DNA from: Paraburkholderia kirstenboschensis
GTDB lineage: Bacteria > Pseudomonadota > Gammaproteobacteria > Burkholderiales > Burkholderiaceae
DNA: 64,000 nt
Direction: 5' to 3'
NCBI RefSeq assembly: GCF_904848585.1
Contig: NZ_CAJHCR010000009.1
Location: 218,514 to 282,513, forward strand
Below are positions 54,616 to 63,895 of the stretch, piece after piece. Every line of letters starts with the position of its first letter. Position 1 is the stretch's first letter. Made by a program: the position numbers and the translations under genes. The notes under the pieces are model-generated. The model made no database searches. It saw nothing but the letters and a program-made list of their open reading frames with translations, and was not told the origin of the DNA.

Positions 54616-54885
54616 TTATGCCGCGCGGCCTATCCGGTTCCACTGCACGGAGCCCGCCGGAATGGAACGCGGCTCGGCGCGCACGCTGGAAGGCGCGAAT
54701 ACTTCGCGGCGCAGTTCGCCATGGTCGTCGAACCACTCGCAGATCAGCCAGTCGCCGGGATTGAGCGCCACCGGGCCCGCATACGTAACGGTCATGCGCG
54801 GGCCGCCGTCTTTCAACGTGACGACGTCGCCGATTGAGAACCGGGCGGGAGGCGGTGTGAGTGCGTCAATGGTAGCGGTCAGCAT
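54616..54885 (-). CDS. YodC-like protein (DUF2158)
   Basis: An 89-residue soluble protein. The DUF2158 core is FSIGDVVTLKDGGPRMTVTYAG followed by WLICEWFDDHGELRREVFAPSSV, a small beta barrel of unknown role. It converges with the superinfection-immunity gene. A weak ribosome site (GAGG) precedes the ATG. Confidence 0.82.
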   Translation of the reverse strand: MLTATIDALTPPPARFSIGDVVTLKDGGPRMTVTYAGPVALNPGDWLICEWFDDHGELRREVFAPSSVRAEPRSIPAGSVQWNRIGRAA

Positions 54886-55449
54886 ATCAATCCTCTACGG
54901 AACCGTTAGCAGTATTCAAGTCATTGCGCCGTCTATCGACTAAGACCTATTGAGGGATACCTCTAAACGCGCTCAGATTAACAATTGAAATTAAAGACGG
55001 CAAGCGCTTTTTTATTGATACCGATTTCATAAAACCGGGAAAGACAATTTGACGCACTGCAATTCCGGGTTAAACCGGAGCAACCCCATGGCGGCGCCCG
55101 GACCGCCACAGTGCGGCAACGCACAGACCGCAAGACTTACTGCCCCAGCTTTGGCATGGGGTAGAAAATGCGTGTGCGAAAATGCTTCAATACTGAAACA
55201 AATTTTAATCCCGTCGGGGTAGTCGCAACTTCGCCAACCCCGCCGGATTACCTGTGAACTGATCAATCATCGGTAAATGCAGCTGTAATTAAAATGAATT
55301 CCGTGTGAAAAGCATAATCATTTTTCCGCAGCGGCACAGCTATGAAAACGATTACCTTCGCAGCGTTTTTCAAACGGCCGCGGCGGCCCGCCGCAACCCG
55401 AGTTGCTGATGCCGCACGAGCGCAGGCAAGATTCCGAACTCCCCGCCAC
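54886..55449. other. Structured AT-richer intergenic region, possible RNA
   Basis: About 560 bp with lower GC than its surroundings and several hairpins. CCCCA...TGGGG encloses GCTTTGGCA at about 55143-55161, and CCG-CGGGGT/ACCCCG-CGG is at 55211-55246 (one mismatch). Short A/T runs flank them. I see no gene with a ribosome site and no match to a riboswitch class I know (c-di-GMP and cobalamin were considered). Confidence 0.35.
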
Positions 55450-56469
55450 TCATCCGCAGGTGCGATCCCCGTCATGGAAGCGTTGCATCCAGTAGGGGAA
55501 GGGAACTGACGGTTCAGATACTTTATCGAGCCGCCCGCACTGTTCGGATGTTAGTGCGAGATCTTGTGCGTCGAGGTTAGCTGCGAGCTGCTCGCACGTG
55601 CGGGCTCCGACGATGACGGAAGTGATCTGCTCGCGCGCGAGCAACCAGCCCAATGAGACTTGAGCCGGCGTGGCCCCAAGTTCGTCGGCGACTTCACGCA
55701 ATACTGCGAGGATCGGCTCCGCCCTGACTGTATCGACTGGCGGAAAGTCGAGTTTGGCACGCCGCCCGGCAGCTTCGCCATTCTGCGAGTACTTGCCGCT
55801 CAAGTAACCACCTGCGAGCGGACTCCAGACCAGAAGGCCCATTGTGTTTGTCGCTGCAACCGGCATGATTTCGTGTTCGATATCGCGACTCGTCAGCGAA
55901 TAGTGCACCTGATTGCTCACGACACGAGCCCGATCGGTACGGGACGTTATGCCGACGGCTCGCTCGAGATCGGCTGCACTGAAATTACACACGCCAATGT
56001 GGCGGACCTTGCCTTGAGTAACGAGATCGTCCAGCACACGAAGCGTCTCGTCGAGCGGAACGAGCGCGTCACGGTCATGCAACTGGAACAGGTCGATGTG
56101 ATCGCGACCGAGTCTCTTCAGGCTTGTCTCGACCGAGCGCATGATGTGCGAGCGGCCCAATCCCACTTCGTTCTGGCCGGTACCGGTGCGTAGCCGAACC
56201 TTGGTCGCGACGAGCATTCGATCTTCGTCCAGCCCCAGCGCTTTCAGCACATGGCCCACGACCTCTTCTGAGCGACCTTGCGAATAGGCGTCCGCTGTGT
56301 CGATCAGATTGACGCCGCGTTCCACGGCCATCGCGACGAGCCGGGCGGCCTGATCGCTGTTCAAGCCGGCAATATTGCCCCAGATGCCCGAGCCAGCACC
56401 GAAAGTCATTGCGCCCAGGCTCAGCCGTGAAACGCGTAGACCAGTTCTGCCAAGCGTGCTGTATTCCAT
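55450..56469 (-). CDS. Aldo/keto reductase
   Basis: A 339-residue NADPH-dependent reductase. The tetrad is visible as Asp and Tyr in LIDTADAYSQG, Lys in LVATKVRL and His in FQLHDRDA. The cofactor loop ITSVIVGARTCEQLAANLDA is near 285. AAGGAA precedes the ATG at 56469. It is related to, but clearly different from, the reductase at 41839-42891. It follows an NmrA-like gene by 81 bp and both may belong to one detoxification operon. Confidence 0.9.
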   Translation of the reverse strand: MEYSTLGRTGLRVSRLSLGAMTFGAGSGIWGNIAGLNSDQAARLVAMAVERGVNLIDTADAYSQGRSEEVVGHVLKALGLDEDRMLVATKVRLRTGTGQNEVGLGRSHIMRSVETSLKRLGRDHIDLFQLHDRDALVPLDETLRVLDDLVTQGKVRHIGVCNFSAADLERAVGITSRTDRARVVSNQVHYSLTSRDIEHEIMPVAATNTMGLLVWSPLAGGYLSGKYSQNGEAAGRRAKLDFPPVDTVRAEPILAVLREVADELGATPAQVSLGWLLAREQITSVIVGARTCEQLAANLDAQDLALTSEQCGRLDKVSEPSVPFPYWMQRFHDGDRTCG

Positions 56470-56550
56470 CGTGTATTCCTTGTTTGAACGAAAACCTGAT
56501 GCATCGGTATAGAAAGACCCAGAGTCCACGCGTCGCGCTATCGGCTCTGG

Positions 56551-57417
56551 TCAGGTTCGACGCGACACAAGCTCGCCCAGAACGGTCTCCAGTTCGACGT
56601 GGCCGCGCAACATTTCGCCAGAACTGCTTTCGAAATCGATCCAGCCTTCGTTGAAGCCGTCCAGCATGCGCATGCGAGGTAGAGGATGCTTCATGCCCTG
56701 CGTGCGGAACAGCGCTTCCCACGTCTGCCTTTCGACGACTTCCGCACGTACCCGACGACGCAACACGCCGGCGAAAGCCGCTGCGAGATCGTTAGGACTC
56801 ACCCGGCGTGGCCCTTCAAGTTCGAAGACGCGCACACCGCGCCACGTCTGCTGAAGCAGTTCAGCAGCAACGCGGCCTACATCCGCGGTGGCGACCATCG
56901 GCACCGGCTTGTCGAGCGGCTGCAGGTAACTCGCAATGACGCCATCGTCGCTTGCAGACGCAACATCCCATGCGGCGTTCTCCATGAACCAGCCAGGCCG
57001 CAGGAACGTCACGGGCATCGGCATCTCGCGCAGCGCCTGCTCCATCAGCGTGCGTTGAGTGAGCAGGTTGACCTCGTCGGCCTGCGCGCCGATCGTCGAG
57101 AGGCAAACGACCTTGTCGGGCCGTGCCTTCAGGAGTGCTGCGGACACAGCCTCTATCACTGTGCGCGCTTCAGGGAACCCGGGCTCCGGGTCGAACTCCG
57201 AAGGCGGCAGGATGAAAACGCCCGTCGCGCCTTCGAACGCGGCGGCGAGCGACGAAGAGTCTTCCATGAAAGCCGTCGCGATCTCGCAACCTCGCTCTGC
57301 CCAAGCCTCGGCCCGCGTCGCATCGCGCACGACTGCGCGCACCGGCTGACCAGTAGCCAGCAGTTCGCGGGCCAGTGCGCCGCCCACCTTGCCGGTGATT
57401 CCTGTGATTGCATACAT
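56551..57417 (-). CDS. NmrA/NAD(P)H-binding atypical short-chain dehydrogenase
   Basis: A 288-residue Rossmann-fold protein. Its N-terminus MYAITGITGKVGGALARELLATG carries the GxxGxxG dinucleotide motif and RAVVRDATRA the NADP-specific Arg region. The Tyr-x-x-x-Lys pair of classical SDRs is absent, as is normal for NmrA-like proteins, which sense redox state or reduce quinones. It is close to the QorB/NmrA group. GGAGAACG precedes the ATG. Confidence 0.85.
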   Translation of the reverse strand: MYAITGITGKVGGALARELLATGQPVRAVVRDATRAEAWAERGCEIATAFMEDSSSLAAAFEGATGVFILPPSEFDPEPGFPEARTVIEAVSAALLKARPDKVVCLSTIGAQADEVNLLTQRTLMEQALREMPMPVTFLRPGWFMENAAWDVASASDDGVIASYLQPLDKPVPMVATADVGRVAAELLQQTWRGVRVFELEGPRRVSPNDLAAAFAGVLRRRVRAEVVERQTWEALFRTQGMKHPLPRMRMLDGFNEGWIDFESSSGEMLRGHVELETVLGELVSRRT

Positions 57418-57480
57418 TGCTCGTTCTCCATGTGTGGATATATCGGTTGATTCAGCGTCGATGTGCCGACGGTCAATCGC

Positions 57481-58794
57481 TCAGGCGCGACGCAAACCGT
57501 CGTAAAACGCCTGCTCGAACTGTCCGTACAGGTTCACGACGCGCGCATCGTAGAAGGGCAGCATCTGCGTAAAGATTGATCCCGCGACCCGCTTGACCGG
57601 ATCCACCCAGAAGTAGGTGTTCAACAACCCGGCCCAGCTCACGCTGCCTGCGCTTCGTCCGTGGGGTCCTTGCTCTGTATTGATGTCGAACGACAGCCCC
57701 CACTTGTGCGCCGTACCCGGAAACTGATCGAAGCTGTTCGACCACGACGGCTGCGCCGTTCTCATTTCCGCGACCTGCAGATCGCCAATCTGATTGCGGA
57801 ACATCGTCGCGACGGTGTCGGCGCGTAGCACGCGTTCGCCGCGATACGTGCCGCCGTTCAACAGCATCTGCAGGAACGCCATGTAGTCGCGCGGCGTGCT
57901 GAAGAGTCCGCCTCCGCCCATGAAAAATTCGGGGCGCTGGTTGATCTCGAACGGCTCGGGCGCGAGTGAGCCGTCGGCCTGACGCCTGTGCATGGTCGCG
58001 ACGCGCTGCTTCTGCTTGCTACCGATGAGAAAGCCCGTGTTGCGCATGCCCAGCGGATCGAAGATGTGCTCGCGGAAGTAGACTTCCAGCGACTGATCGG
58101 TCACGGCCTCGACCAGTTTGCCGACCCAGTCCATGCTGATGCCGTACTCCCAGCGCTCGCCCGGCTCGAACTCGAGCGGCGCCGCGAATGCACCGTTCAT
58201 CGAATAGCCGATGTCCGGCATGCCTGTCACCGTCTCGTACCGGCTGAGCTTGTCGCTCCAGATGCTGTAGGTAAAGCCGGAGGTATGCGTGAGGAGATGG
58301 CGCACCGTGATCGCATTGCGCGCAGGACGCAGCTTGGGCTGCCCGGAAACGTCGAATCCGTCGAGAATTTGAGGCGACTTCAATTGCGGCAGGATCTCGC
58401 CCGCAGGTTGATCCAGCCGCAGTCTGCCCTGTTCGATGAGCTGCATGCACGCGGTTGCGGTAATCGCCTTTGTCATCGACAGGAGCCAGAAGACTGTGTC
58501 AGGACTAATGGCCTCGCCAGTGCGGGCGTTCGCCCGGCCACATGCTCCTTCGTAAACCAGTCCGCGGTCGGTTGCGCCCATTGCGACAACAGCGGCAACC
58601 GTGCCGTCGTCCACCGCCCGTTGCAGGCACTGATCGATCGAACTGTAGGCCGGGTGATGGGCTAGCGCGGCGTCGCCACGCGGACGCTGCGGTACTGCCC
58701 GCGCGTCGCGGCTTGCGACGCCACCAAGTGTCGCAAGAGCCAGCAGGCTCGACGCTCCTTTCAGAAGACGACGACGATCTGTTTGAACTGCCAT
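57481..58794 (-). CDS. Tat-exported class C beta-lactamase-type serine hydrolase
   Basis: A 437-residue esterase/peptidase of the beta-lactamase fold. The N-terminus MAVQTDRRRLLKGASSLLALATLG is a twin-arginine signal. The catalytic SxxK is Ser106-Met-Thr-Lys109 and the YxN-equivalent is in the WEYGISMDWVGKLVE region. These enzymes are often EstB-like esterases rather than true lactamases. The ATG at 58794 follows GGGAAG; further upstream codons are open. It is divergent from a LysR gene with a palindrome between. Confidence 0.88.
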   Translation of the reverse strand: MAVQTDRRRLLKGASSLLALATLGGVASRDARAVPQRPRGDAALAHHPAYSSIDQCLQRAVDDGTVAAVVAMGATDRGLVYEGACGRANARTGEAISPDTVFWLLSMTKAITATACMQLIEQGRLRLDQPAGEILPQLKSPQILDGFDVSGQPKLRPARNAITVRHLLTHTSGFTYSIWSDKLSRYETVTGMPDIGYSMNGAFAAPLEFEPGERWEYGISMDWVGKLVEAVTDQSLEVYFREHIFDPLGMRNTGFLIGSKQKQRVATMHRRQADGSLAPEPFEINQRPEFFMGGGGLFSTPRDYMAFLQMLLNGGTYRGERVLRADTVATMFRNQIGDLQVAEMRTAQPSWSNSFDQFPGTAHKWGLSFDINTEQGPHGRSAGSVSWAGLLNTYFWVDPVKRVAGSIFTQMLPFYDARVVNLYGQFEQAFYDGLRRA

Positions 58795-58943
58795 TTTTCG
58801 TTTCTTCCCGAATGAATGAATGAATCGCGGCATTACAGTGCTTCAGTGATTGGCGAAAAACGCGCGCCGCGACCGGTTCCCGTTGATGCGTCCAGCGGAT
58901 GTCTCGGTGAGACGTATTCTGGACAAGCACCAAACGAAACAAA

Positions 58944-58959
58944 ATGACATGGATGTCAT
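58944..58959. promoter_or_regulatory. Palindrome between serine hydrolase and LysR genes
   Basis: Perfect 7-2-7 inverted repeat ATGACAT-GG-ATGTCAT in the 290-bp divergent space, with a shorter GTCTC-GGT-GAGAC repeat at 58901-58913. It is a candidate LysR-type operator controlling both directions. Confidence 0.5.
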
Positions 58960-59084
58960 CAGATAAGTGACAACGAGTCACCGATTTGGCATGATCGACG
59001 GACACGTCCAGCACTGCTGAGCGGCGCAGCGTTCTCCTTCACCGGATTGATCGCGCTCCGCCACACGTATTAACTTGAGCAACC

Positions 59085-60017
59085 ATGAGATCCAGTAGCG
59101 AGAAGCTTTCCGGCAGCATTAGCGTGTTCGCCGCCGTAGTGGATGCGGGAACGTTTGTGGCCGCTTCGGAGGTGATAGGAATGACGCCGCCGGGCGTCAG
59201 TCGGGCGATTGCGCGGCTGGAAAAAAGGTTGAACATCCGGCTCTTCAGCCGGACAACGCGCTCCGTCTCCCTGACTGAAGAGGGCCGCCGCTTTTACGAG
59301 CAGGTCATGCCCCATCTCGCCGGGCTTGAGGAAGCAGCGGCCGCTGCGGCAGGTGGCGCGTCCGCTGTGCGTGGAAAGCTGAGAATCAATCTGGATCCTG
59401 TCGTCTACCGGACCATTCTCGGGCAACAACTCGATGCGTTCATGGACGCACACCCCGAACTCGAAATCGAGTTCATCGCGCGAGACAGTCTCGGCGACCT
59501 CGTCATGGACGGCTTCGACCTCGCCGTGCGATTCGGCGAACCCAAAGCGTCTACCCTGATCGCGAGAAAGCTGCTCGACACCCGCATCGTGACGGTCGCA
59601 GCGCCCTCGTACGTTGCTCGCTGGGGACGGCCGTCAAAACCCGCGGACCTGGAAGGTCGGAGCCACAGATGCCTTGAATTTCGCAACCCCGAGACAGGCA
59701 AGCCGTTCCAGTGGGAATTTCATCGCAAACGAAAACGCATTGTGGTCGACACCCAGGGACGACTCACGGTCAACGATCCGGGCGCCCTCCTCAACGCATG
59801 TCTCGCCGGTTCCGGAATTGCTCAGATGTTGCTGCTCGGTGCCGAGCCCCTGATTGCCGACGGCCGATTGATCAATCTCTTTCCCGAATGGGTAGACGAA
59901 CGGTATCCGTTATACGTCTACTACGCATCCCGGCACCACGTGCCGGCAAAGACCCGCGCTTTTCTTGACTTCGTAGTGGAGCTGACGGGCAATCACCAGC
60001 GCGCCGCCACGCGTTGA
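59085..60017 (+). CDS. LysR-family transcriptional regulator
   Basis: A 310-residue regulator. The winged helix-turn-helix is at about 6-65 (ISVFAAVVDAGTFVAASEVIGMTPPGVSRAIARLEKRLNIRLFSRTTRSVSLTEEG) and a LysR substrate-binding domain spans about 90-300. The group resembles PA0133/DsdC-like CrgA-type regulators, which sense aromatic or redox signals. It is divergent from the serine hydrolase, its likely target. Confidence 0.9.
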   Translation: MRSSSEKLSGSISVFAAVVDAGTFVAASEVIGMTPPGVSRAIARLEKRLNIRLFSRTTRSVSLTEEGRRFYEQVMPHLAGLEEAAAAAAGGASAVRGKLRINLDPVVYRTILGQQLDAFMDAHPELEIEFIARDSLGDLVMDGFDLAVRFGEPKASTLIARKLLDTRIVTVAAPSYVARWGRPSKPADLEGRSHRCLEFRNPETGKPFQWEFHRKRKRIVVDTQGRLTVNDPGALLNACLAGSGIAQMLLLGAEPLIADGRLINLFPEWVDERYPLYVYYASRHHVPAKTRAFLDFVVELTGNHQRAATR

Positions 60018-60250
60018 TGCTGTCGCGGCGGACCGGTGAGGCAACATCGAACGGCCGGTTACGTATGCGTTGCGGTCTGCCATGATCAGCGTGTCGGGAG
60101 ATTCGGTCGACCAATGTGATTGACATGCGGCAATGACCGGCCAGGAAGCGACAGTGAGCAGGTCGCCTGCCCCGAATTCGTCGGTCTGCCTCTTCCGAAA
60201 AGCAGCCCCGTAGACTCCGGCTTACGAAGTCCGAAAAGGCCGATGCACCG

Positions 60251-60871
60251 CTATGCCGGCAGGAGGCCAGTCACGCGATAGCTCTCTATCAACGCGTCAT
60301 ACAGCGAGATATCCGAGCGGCTCCTGGCAATGAGCTGAGCACCGGCGACGGCGGCGAAGATCGCGCGAGCCCGCCCTTCGCTCTCTGCGGTACTGACCAC
60401 GGCCGCAGCGGACAGAACCTTACCCAGCCACGCAACATTGACATCGGCAAACGTGTAGACCTCTTTCATCACCGCTTCCGGCAGGTCATCGCTTTCGGCG
60501 GCCATGAAGCTGCACAGGCATATGCGATTACCACTTTCGAGTGCCTTGCGAAAGGTATCGGGATATTGGCGCAGGCAGCTGGCCGGGTCCGGGGATTCGG
60601 CCAGCAGGGTATCCAGAGCAGCCGCTGAATCCTCCCAATAGCGCCTCGCTACTGCCGCACCGAGCTCGGCCTTGTTCGTGAAGTGATGGTAGATGCTTGC
60701 GGCCTTGATGCCGACATCTTCAGCCAGATCACGAAAATTCAACCCGCTGTAGCCATGCGCCTGCGCAATCCTTGTGGCGGCCGTCAGGATTCGCTCCCTG
60801 GAATTTGAACTCGCTTCATTCCTCACCGCTGCCGCCCTCGTAATCAGGAAATGGATGTTGACAGGCAACAT
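60251..60871 (-). CDS. TetR-family transcriptional repressor
   Basis: A 206-residue repressor. The N-terminal helix-turn-helix is RERILTAATRIAQAHGYSGLNFRDLAEDVGIKAASIYHHFTNKAELGAA (about 22-70), followed by a ligand-binding helical domain. The ATG at 60871 is taken; the frame continues upstream through the divergent GST gene and is not coding there. The inverted repeat CTAACG-AA-CGTTAG lies in the 145-bp space to the GST gene, which is its probable target. Confidence 0.9.
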   Translation of the reverse strand: MLPVNIHFLITRAAAVRNEASSNSRERILTAATRIAQAHGYSGLNFRDLAEDVGIKAASIYHHFTNKAELGAAVARRYWEDSAAALDTLLAESPDPASCLRQYPDTFRKALESGNRICLCSFMAAESDDLPEAVMKEVYTFADVNVAWLGKVLSAAAVVSTAESEGRARAIFAAVAGAQLIARSRSDISLYDALIESYRVTGLLPA

Positions 60872-60890
60872 TATAGCCCTTATGTTTACT

Positions 60891-60904
60891 CTAACGAACG
60901 TTAG
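60891..60904. promoter_or_regulatory. TetR operator candidate upstream of the GST gene
   Basis: CTAACG-AA-CGTTAG, perfect 6-2-6 arms, 20 bp before the TetR start codon and between the divergent TetR and GST genes. Typical position and symmetry for a TetR-family operator. Confidence 0.65.
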
Positions 60905-61015
60905 GTAGGCAGATAAACGATGAGTTCCGCCTACCGCTTTTTCCGATGGAATCAACCTATAGAGAGGCAAGCAGTGAGTTCCGACATCATCCATTTCGAC
61001 GAAACCCAACTTCCT

Positions 61016-61678
61016 ATGATGAAGATTTACGACTTTCCAAGCGGCCCCTATCCGACACGCGTGCGCATCGCTCTGGCCGAGAAGAAGCTGCAATCGCGCG
61101 TCCAGTTCGTCATGGTCGATCTTTATAAAGGGGAACACAAAAAGCCTGAGTTCATCGCCCAGAAGAACTACTCGGGCACGCTGCCGGTGCTGGAGCTCGA
61201 CGACGGCACCCTCGTTGCCGAGTGCACGGCGATTACCGAATACCTCGATGCGCTTGATGGCGAGCCCACCCTCACTGGCAGGACACCGCTCGAGAAGGGC
61301 TTGATCCACATGATGAACAAGCGCGCCGAGTTGGAGCTGCTCGATGCCATCAGCGTCTATTTCCACCACAGCACGCCGGGGCTGGGGCCGGACGTTGAAA
61401 TCTATCAGAACCCCGAGTGGGGATTCCGTCAACGCGACAAAGCCCTGAGGGGCATGCAGTACTTCGACGACGTTCTGAAAAGACAACCATTTGTCGCCGG
61501 GGAAGCCTTTTCGATGGCCGACATCGCGGTCATCGGCGGTTTGATCTTTGCGTCGATTGTGAAGCTACCGGTGCCTCCGAAGTACGAGGCGCTTCAGGCG
61601 TGGTACGCAAGGATGCAGGAGCGCCCCAGCGTAAAGAATCAGCCGGCGTTCTCAGTCCTGACCGCGACGTCCGATTGA
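61016..61678 (+). CDS. Glutathione S-transferase
   Basis: A 220-residue two-domain cytosolic GST. The thioredoxin-fold N-domain begins MMKIYDFPSGPYPTRVRIALAEKKL and has the GSH-contacting TLPVLELDDGTLVAECTAITEYLD. The helical C-domain has VAGEAFSMADIAVIGGL. In-frame starts further upstream exist: ATG at 60920 and a GTG at 60974 with AGAGAGG before it. The family homology begins at 61016/61019, so a longer form of 234 or 252 residues remains possible. Expression is probably controlled by the divergent TetR repressor. Confidence 0.88.
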   Translation: MMKIYDFPSGPYPTRVRIALAEKKLQSRVQFVMVDLYKGEHKKPEFIAQKNYSGTLPVLELDDGTLVAECTAITEYLDALDGEPTLTGRTPLEKGLIHMMNKRAELELLDAISVYFHHSTPGLGPDVEIYQNPEWGFRQRDKALRGMQYFDDVLKRQPFVAGEAFSMADIAVIGGLIFASIVKLPVPPKYEALQAWYARMQERPSVKNQPAFSVLTATSD

Positions 61679-61712
61679 ATTCGATGTCTGTGAACGACTG
61701 CTTTCGTGATTA

Positions 61713-61731
61713 AGCGCGGGTACCCCGCGCT
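61713..61731. terminator. Hairpin after the GST gene
   Basis: AGCGCGGG-TAC-CCCGCGCT stem followed by TGTGGTTTT. The U-tract is interrupted. The rest of the 294-bp convergent space to the next LysR gene holds nothing recognisable. Confidence 0.5.
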
Positions 61732-61972
61732 GTGGTTTTATCTACCTGCCATGTAGCGGCCCCTCTCCTGTTCGCCCGTCTGTTGCGGACTGACCTGCAA
61801 TGGCGACTACTAAACCGGACGTTAGCGCTACTTCTTGTGATGTCGATCATCCCGATGTGGCTTACGTAAAGATATCCGGCCAGAAGTGGTCGTCGCCAGG
61901 CAGCGGGAACCTGATCAAATAACTGCCGGGATGTCCAAAAGGCAAACATTGCAAGAAGAGAGCCCAAACCTC

Positions 61973-62893
61973 CTAAGGCGCGTGGACGCCGTCAGATTGC
62001 TCCCATAGAGCCTTCAAGTGGTCGACGAACCATTTGCCCGCGGGTCCTGGAGGCCGCGAGGGTTGGTGATATACCGACATGGTCAGCATCCAGCCGCTAG
62101 GCGGCATCTCGTCCACGTCCAGAATGACCAATCTACCTGCCTCGATGTCCTGCTCGACCATGTGCAAGGGCATTCCTCCCCACCCCACGCAGTCTTTGAG
62201 AAACGCGTATTTCGTCGACAAATCCGCCAGACGCCAGGTGGAGGCTGACGCAACCCCGAAGTCACGACCTGCGGTCAGATCCGACCTGTCAGTCAGGACC
62301 AGTTGGACGTGTTTGGCAAGTTCACGCCGTGGTATGCGATGACCCACGCCTGCGAGAGGATGGTGCGCCGAAGCAACTGCGACGAGCGGCAGATCGCCAA
62401 GCCGCTCGCTAACCAATGACGGGAAAGCCTGCGGCAGCGGTGGCAGGATGCCCAAACTGCATCGCCCGTCGAGAACGGGTTGATAGGCCGCTCCCAGGCC
62501 CTCGACGAAAAGCCGCAGCGGCGTCAGCGGAAAATGCTCTGCGAATGCTTTGGCGACGGCGCTGACCACCGACGTGGGGAAGAAAACGTCGACCACCACT
62601 GAGAGTTCCGCCTCCACTCCCGAAGTCATGAGTTTGGCTCGTGCCTTTAGCGTGTCGACCCCGGAGACGACGTTGCGGGCGTCAGCGAGCAACAGCACGC
62701 CCTCCGGTGTGAGCTTCGGGAACCGGCCGGAGCGGTCGAACAGCGCGACGCCTAATTGATCTTCCAGTCCGCCGACCCAGCCGCTCACCGCGGACTGAAC
62801 CCGGTTGAGCCTTCGGGCGGCAGCCGAGAAGCTCCCCTCATCCACAGCAGCGATGAAGGTTCTGAGCTGATCCAGCGAGATTCCATCCAGCAT
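61973..62893 (-). CDS. LysR-family transcriptional regulator
   Basis: A 306-residue regulator. The helix-turn-helix is LDQLRTFIAAVDEGSFSAAARRLNRVQSAVSGWVGGLEDQLGVALFDRSGRFPKLTPEG (about 6-65), followed by a substrate-binding domain. It is divergent from a reductase gene with a strong 9-7-9 inverted repeat ten bases before its start codon, so autoregulation together with control of the reductase is likely. Confidence 0.9.
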   Translation of the reverse strand: MLDGISLDQLRTFIAAVDEGSFSAAARRLNRVQSAVSGWVGGLEDQLGVALFDRSGRFPKLTPEGVLLLADARNVVSGVDTLKARAKLMTSGVEAELSVVVDVFFPTSVVSAVAKAFAEHFPLTPLRLFVEGLGAAYQPVLDGRCSLGILPPLPQAFPSLVSERLGDLPLVAVASAHHPLAGVGHRIPRRELAKHVQLVLTDRSDLTAGRDFGVASASTWRLADLSTKYAFLKDCVGWGGMPLHMVEQDIEAGRLVILDVDEMPPSGWMLTMSVYHQPSRPPGPAGKWFVDHLKALWEQSDGVHAP

Positions 62894-62902
62894 TTGTCAA
62901 GT

Positions 62903-62927
62903 AATCCATCTCTGAGGTAGATGGATT
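62903..62927. promoter_or_regulatory. LysR operator candidate, 9-7-9 inverted repeat
   Basis: Arms AATCCATCT and AGATGGATT are perfect complements around CTGAGGT. It lies 10 bp upstream of the LysR start codon and 135 bp before the reductase. Confidence 0.65.
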
Positions 62928-63061
62928 GTATCTCGATATCCCGGCTTCTCAGATGCATATCGCACTGCCATTATTTCTCCCAACGCAGCGGCGTTCTTGT
63001 GAGGCTCATTCGCTGTACTGCACATGGCGCAGACCGGAACCCATCCAACTCAGGAGTTGTT

Positions 63062-63664
63062 ATGACCTCTTCCATCATTGGCAGCGGCAGCGTCGGCGCC
63101 GCCATTGCCCGTCAGTTCGCCCGGAGCGGCATCACGGTCGGCATCGCTAACACACGCGGGCCGGAGTCAATCGCATCTATGGCCCGCGAACTGGGCGACA
63201 AGGTGGTGCCCCTCACGCTCCAAGCGGCGCTCGAGGCCGATGTGATCATTCTGGCGGTCCCGTTCCGGGCCCACCGCGACGTCGCCAGAGCTGCGGCGAA
63301 CTGGAAAGGCAAAGTCGTCATCGACGCCACCAATGCCTATGGCGTGCCGCTCTCCGAACTGGGCAGCCAGCCATCCTCGGCGATCGTAGCGAAAGCGTTT
63401 CCGGGCGCATCCCTTGTCAAGGCGTTCAATCATTTGCCCGCCAAAGTACTCGCCGAGAATCCCGTCAGTGTCGGCGGCCGTCGAGTCATCTTTCTGTCCA
63501 GCGACGACGAGGCTGCAAGCGCGACGGTCGCCGCCCTAGTCGAGCGGCTCGGCTACGCGGCGGTCAGTCTCGGCAGGATCGCCGAGGGCGGTCAGCTCGT
63601 GCAGGCCCGGGACAAGAGCTGGGCGCCCCTGATTTTCCAGGATCTGTTCAAGAAGGAGCTGTAA
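63062..63664 (+). CDS. NADPH-dependent F420-reductase-like oxidoreductase
   Basis: A 200-residue single Rossmann-domain protein. SIIGSGSVGAAIARQFARSGITVGIANTRGPES binds NADP. The DVIILAVPFRAH, VVIDATNAYG and AFNHLPAKVL stretches are those of Fno/PF03807-type reductases, which in bacteria without F420 act on flavins or other substrates. AGGAG precedes the ATG. The SRPBCC gene follows after 3 bp, so they form one unit. Confidence 0.87.
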   Translation: MTSSIIGSGSVGAAIARQFARSGITVGIANTRGPESIASMARELGDKVVPLTLQAALEADVIILAVPFRAHRDVARAAANWKGKVVIDATNAYGVPLSELGSQPSSAIVAKAFPGASLVKAFNHLPAKVLAENPVSVGGRRVIFLSSDDEAASATVAALVERLGYAAVSLGRIAEGGQLVQARDKSWAPLIFQDLFKKEL

Positions 63665-63667
63665 ACC

Positions 63668-63895
63668 ATGTATGACCATGTCATCTGGCCAGAGCGCTAC
63701 GACCCGAAAACGTCAGCCATCTACGCCCTCAACGACATCGACGTGAAAGCGCCGCCCGAAGTGGTGTGGAAGCTGCTCGTCGACGCGAAGAACTGGTCAA
63801 GCTATTTCCCGCCCGAGGACCAGGTCGAGATCCTGTCGGGCGAGTCGGAACTGGCCTTGGGAACCCGCTACAGCCGCGTGACGGTCGGCTGTTGA
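63668..63895 (+). pseudogene. SRPBCC-family protein, truncated by an insertion sequence
   Basis: The N-terminal 74 residues of a START/polyketide-cyclase-like protein (YALNDIDVKAPPEVVWKLLVDAKNWSSYFP, then LGTRYSRVTVG), about half of a normal domain. The reading frame then enters an insertion-sequence end and stops after one more residue (TGT TGA). AAGGAG precedes the ATG. It was the second gene of an operon with the reductase. The missing half would lie beyond the element outside this window, if retained. Confidence 0.8.

Noticed and set aside
55027..55266. Small reverse-strand frame and riboswitch candidates
   Set aside because: No ribosome site or conserved motif for the frame; conserved cores of c-di-GMP and cobalamin riboswitches were looked for and not found.
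60872..61486. N-terminal extension of the TetR regulator to 411 aa
   Set aside because: It overlaps the GST gene antisense; the TetR family start and size fit the ATG at 60871.
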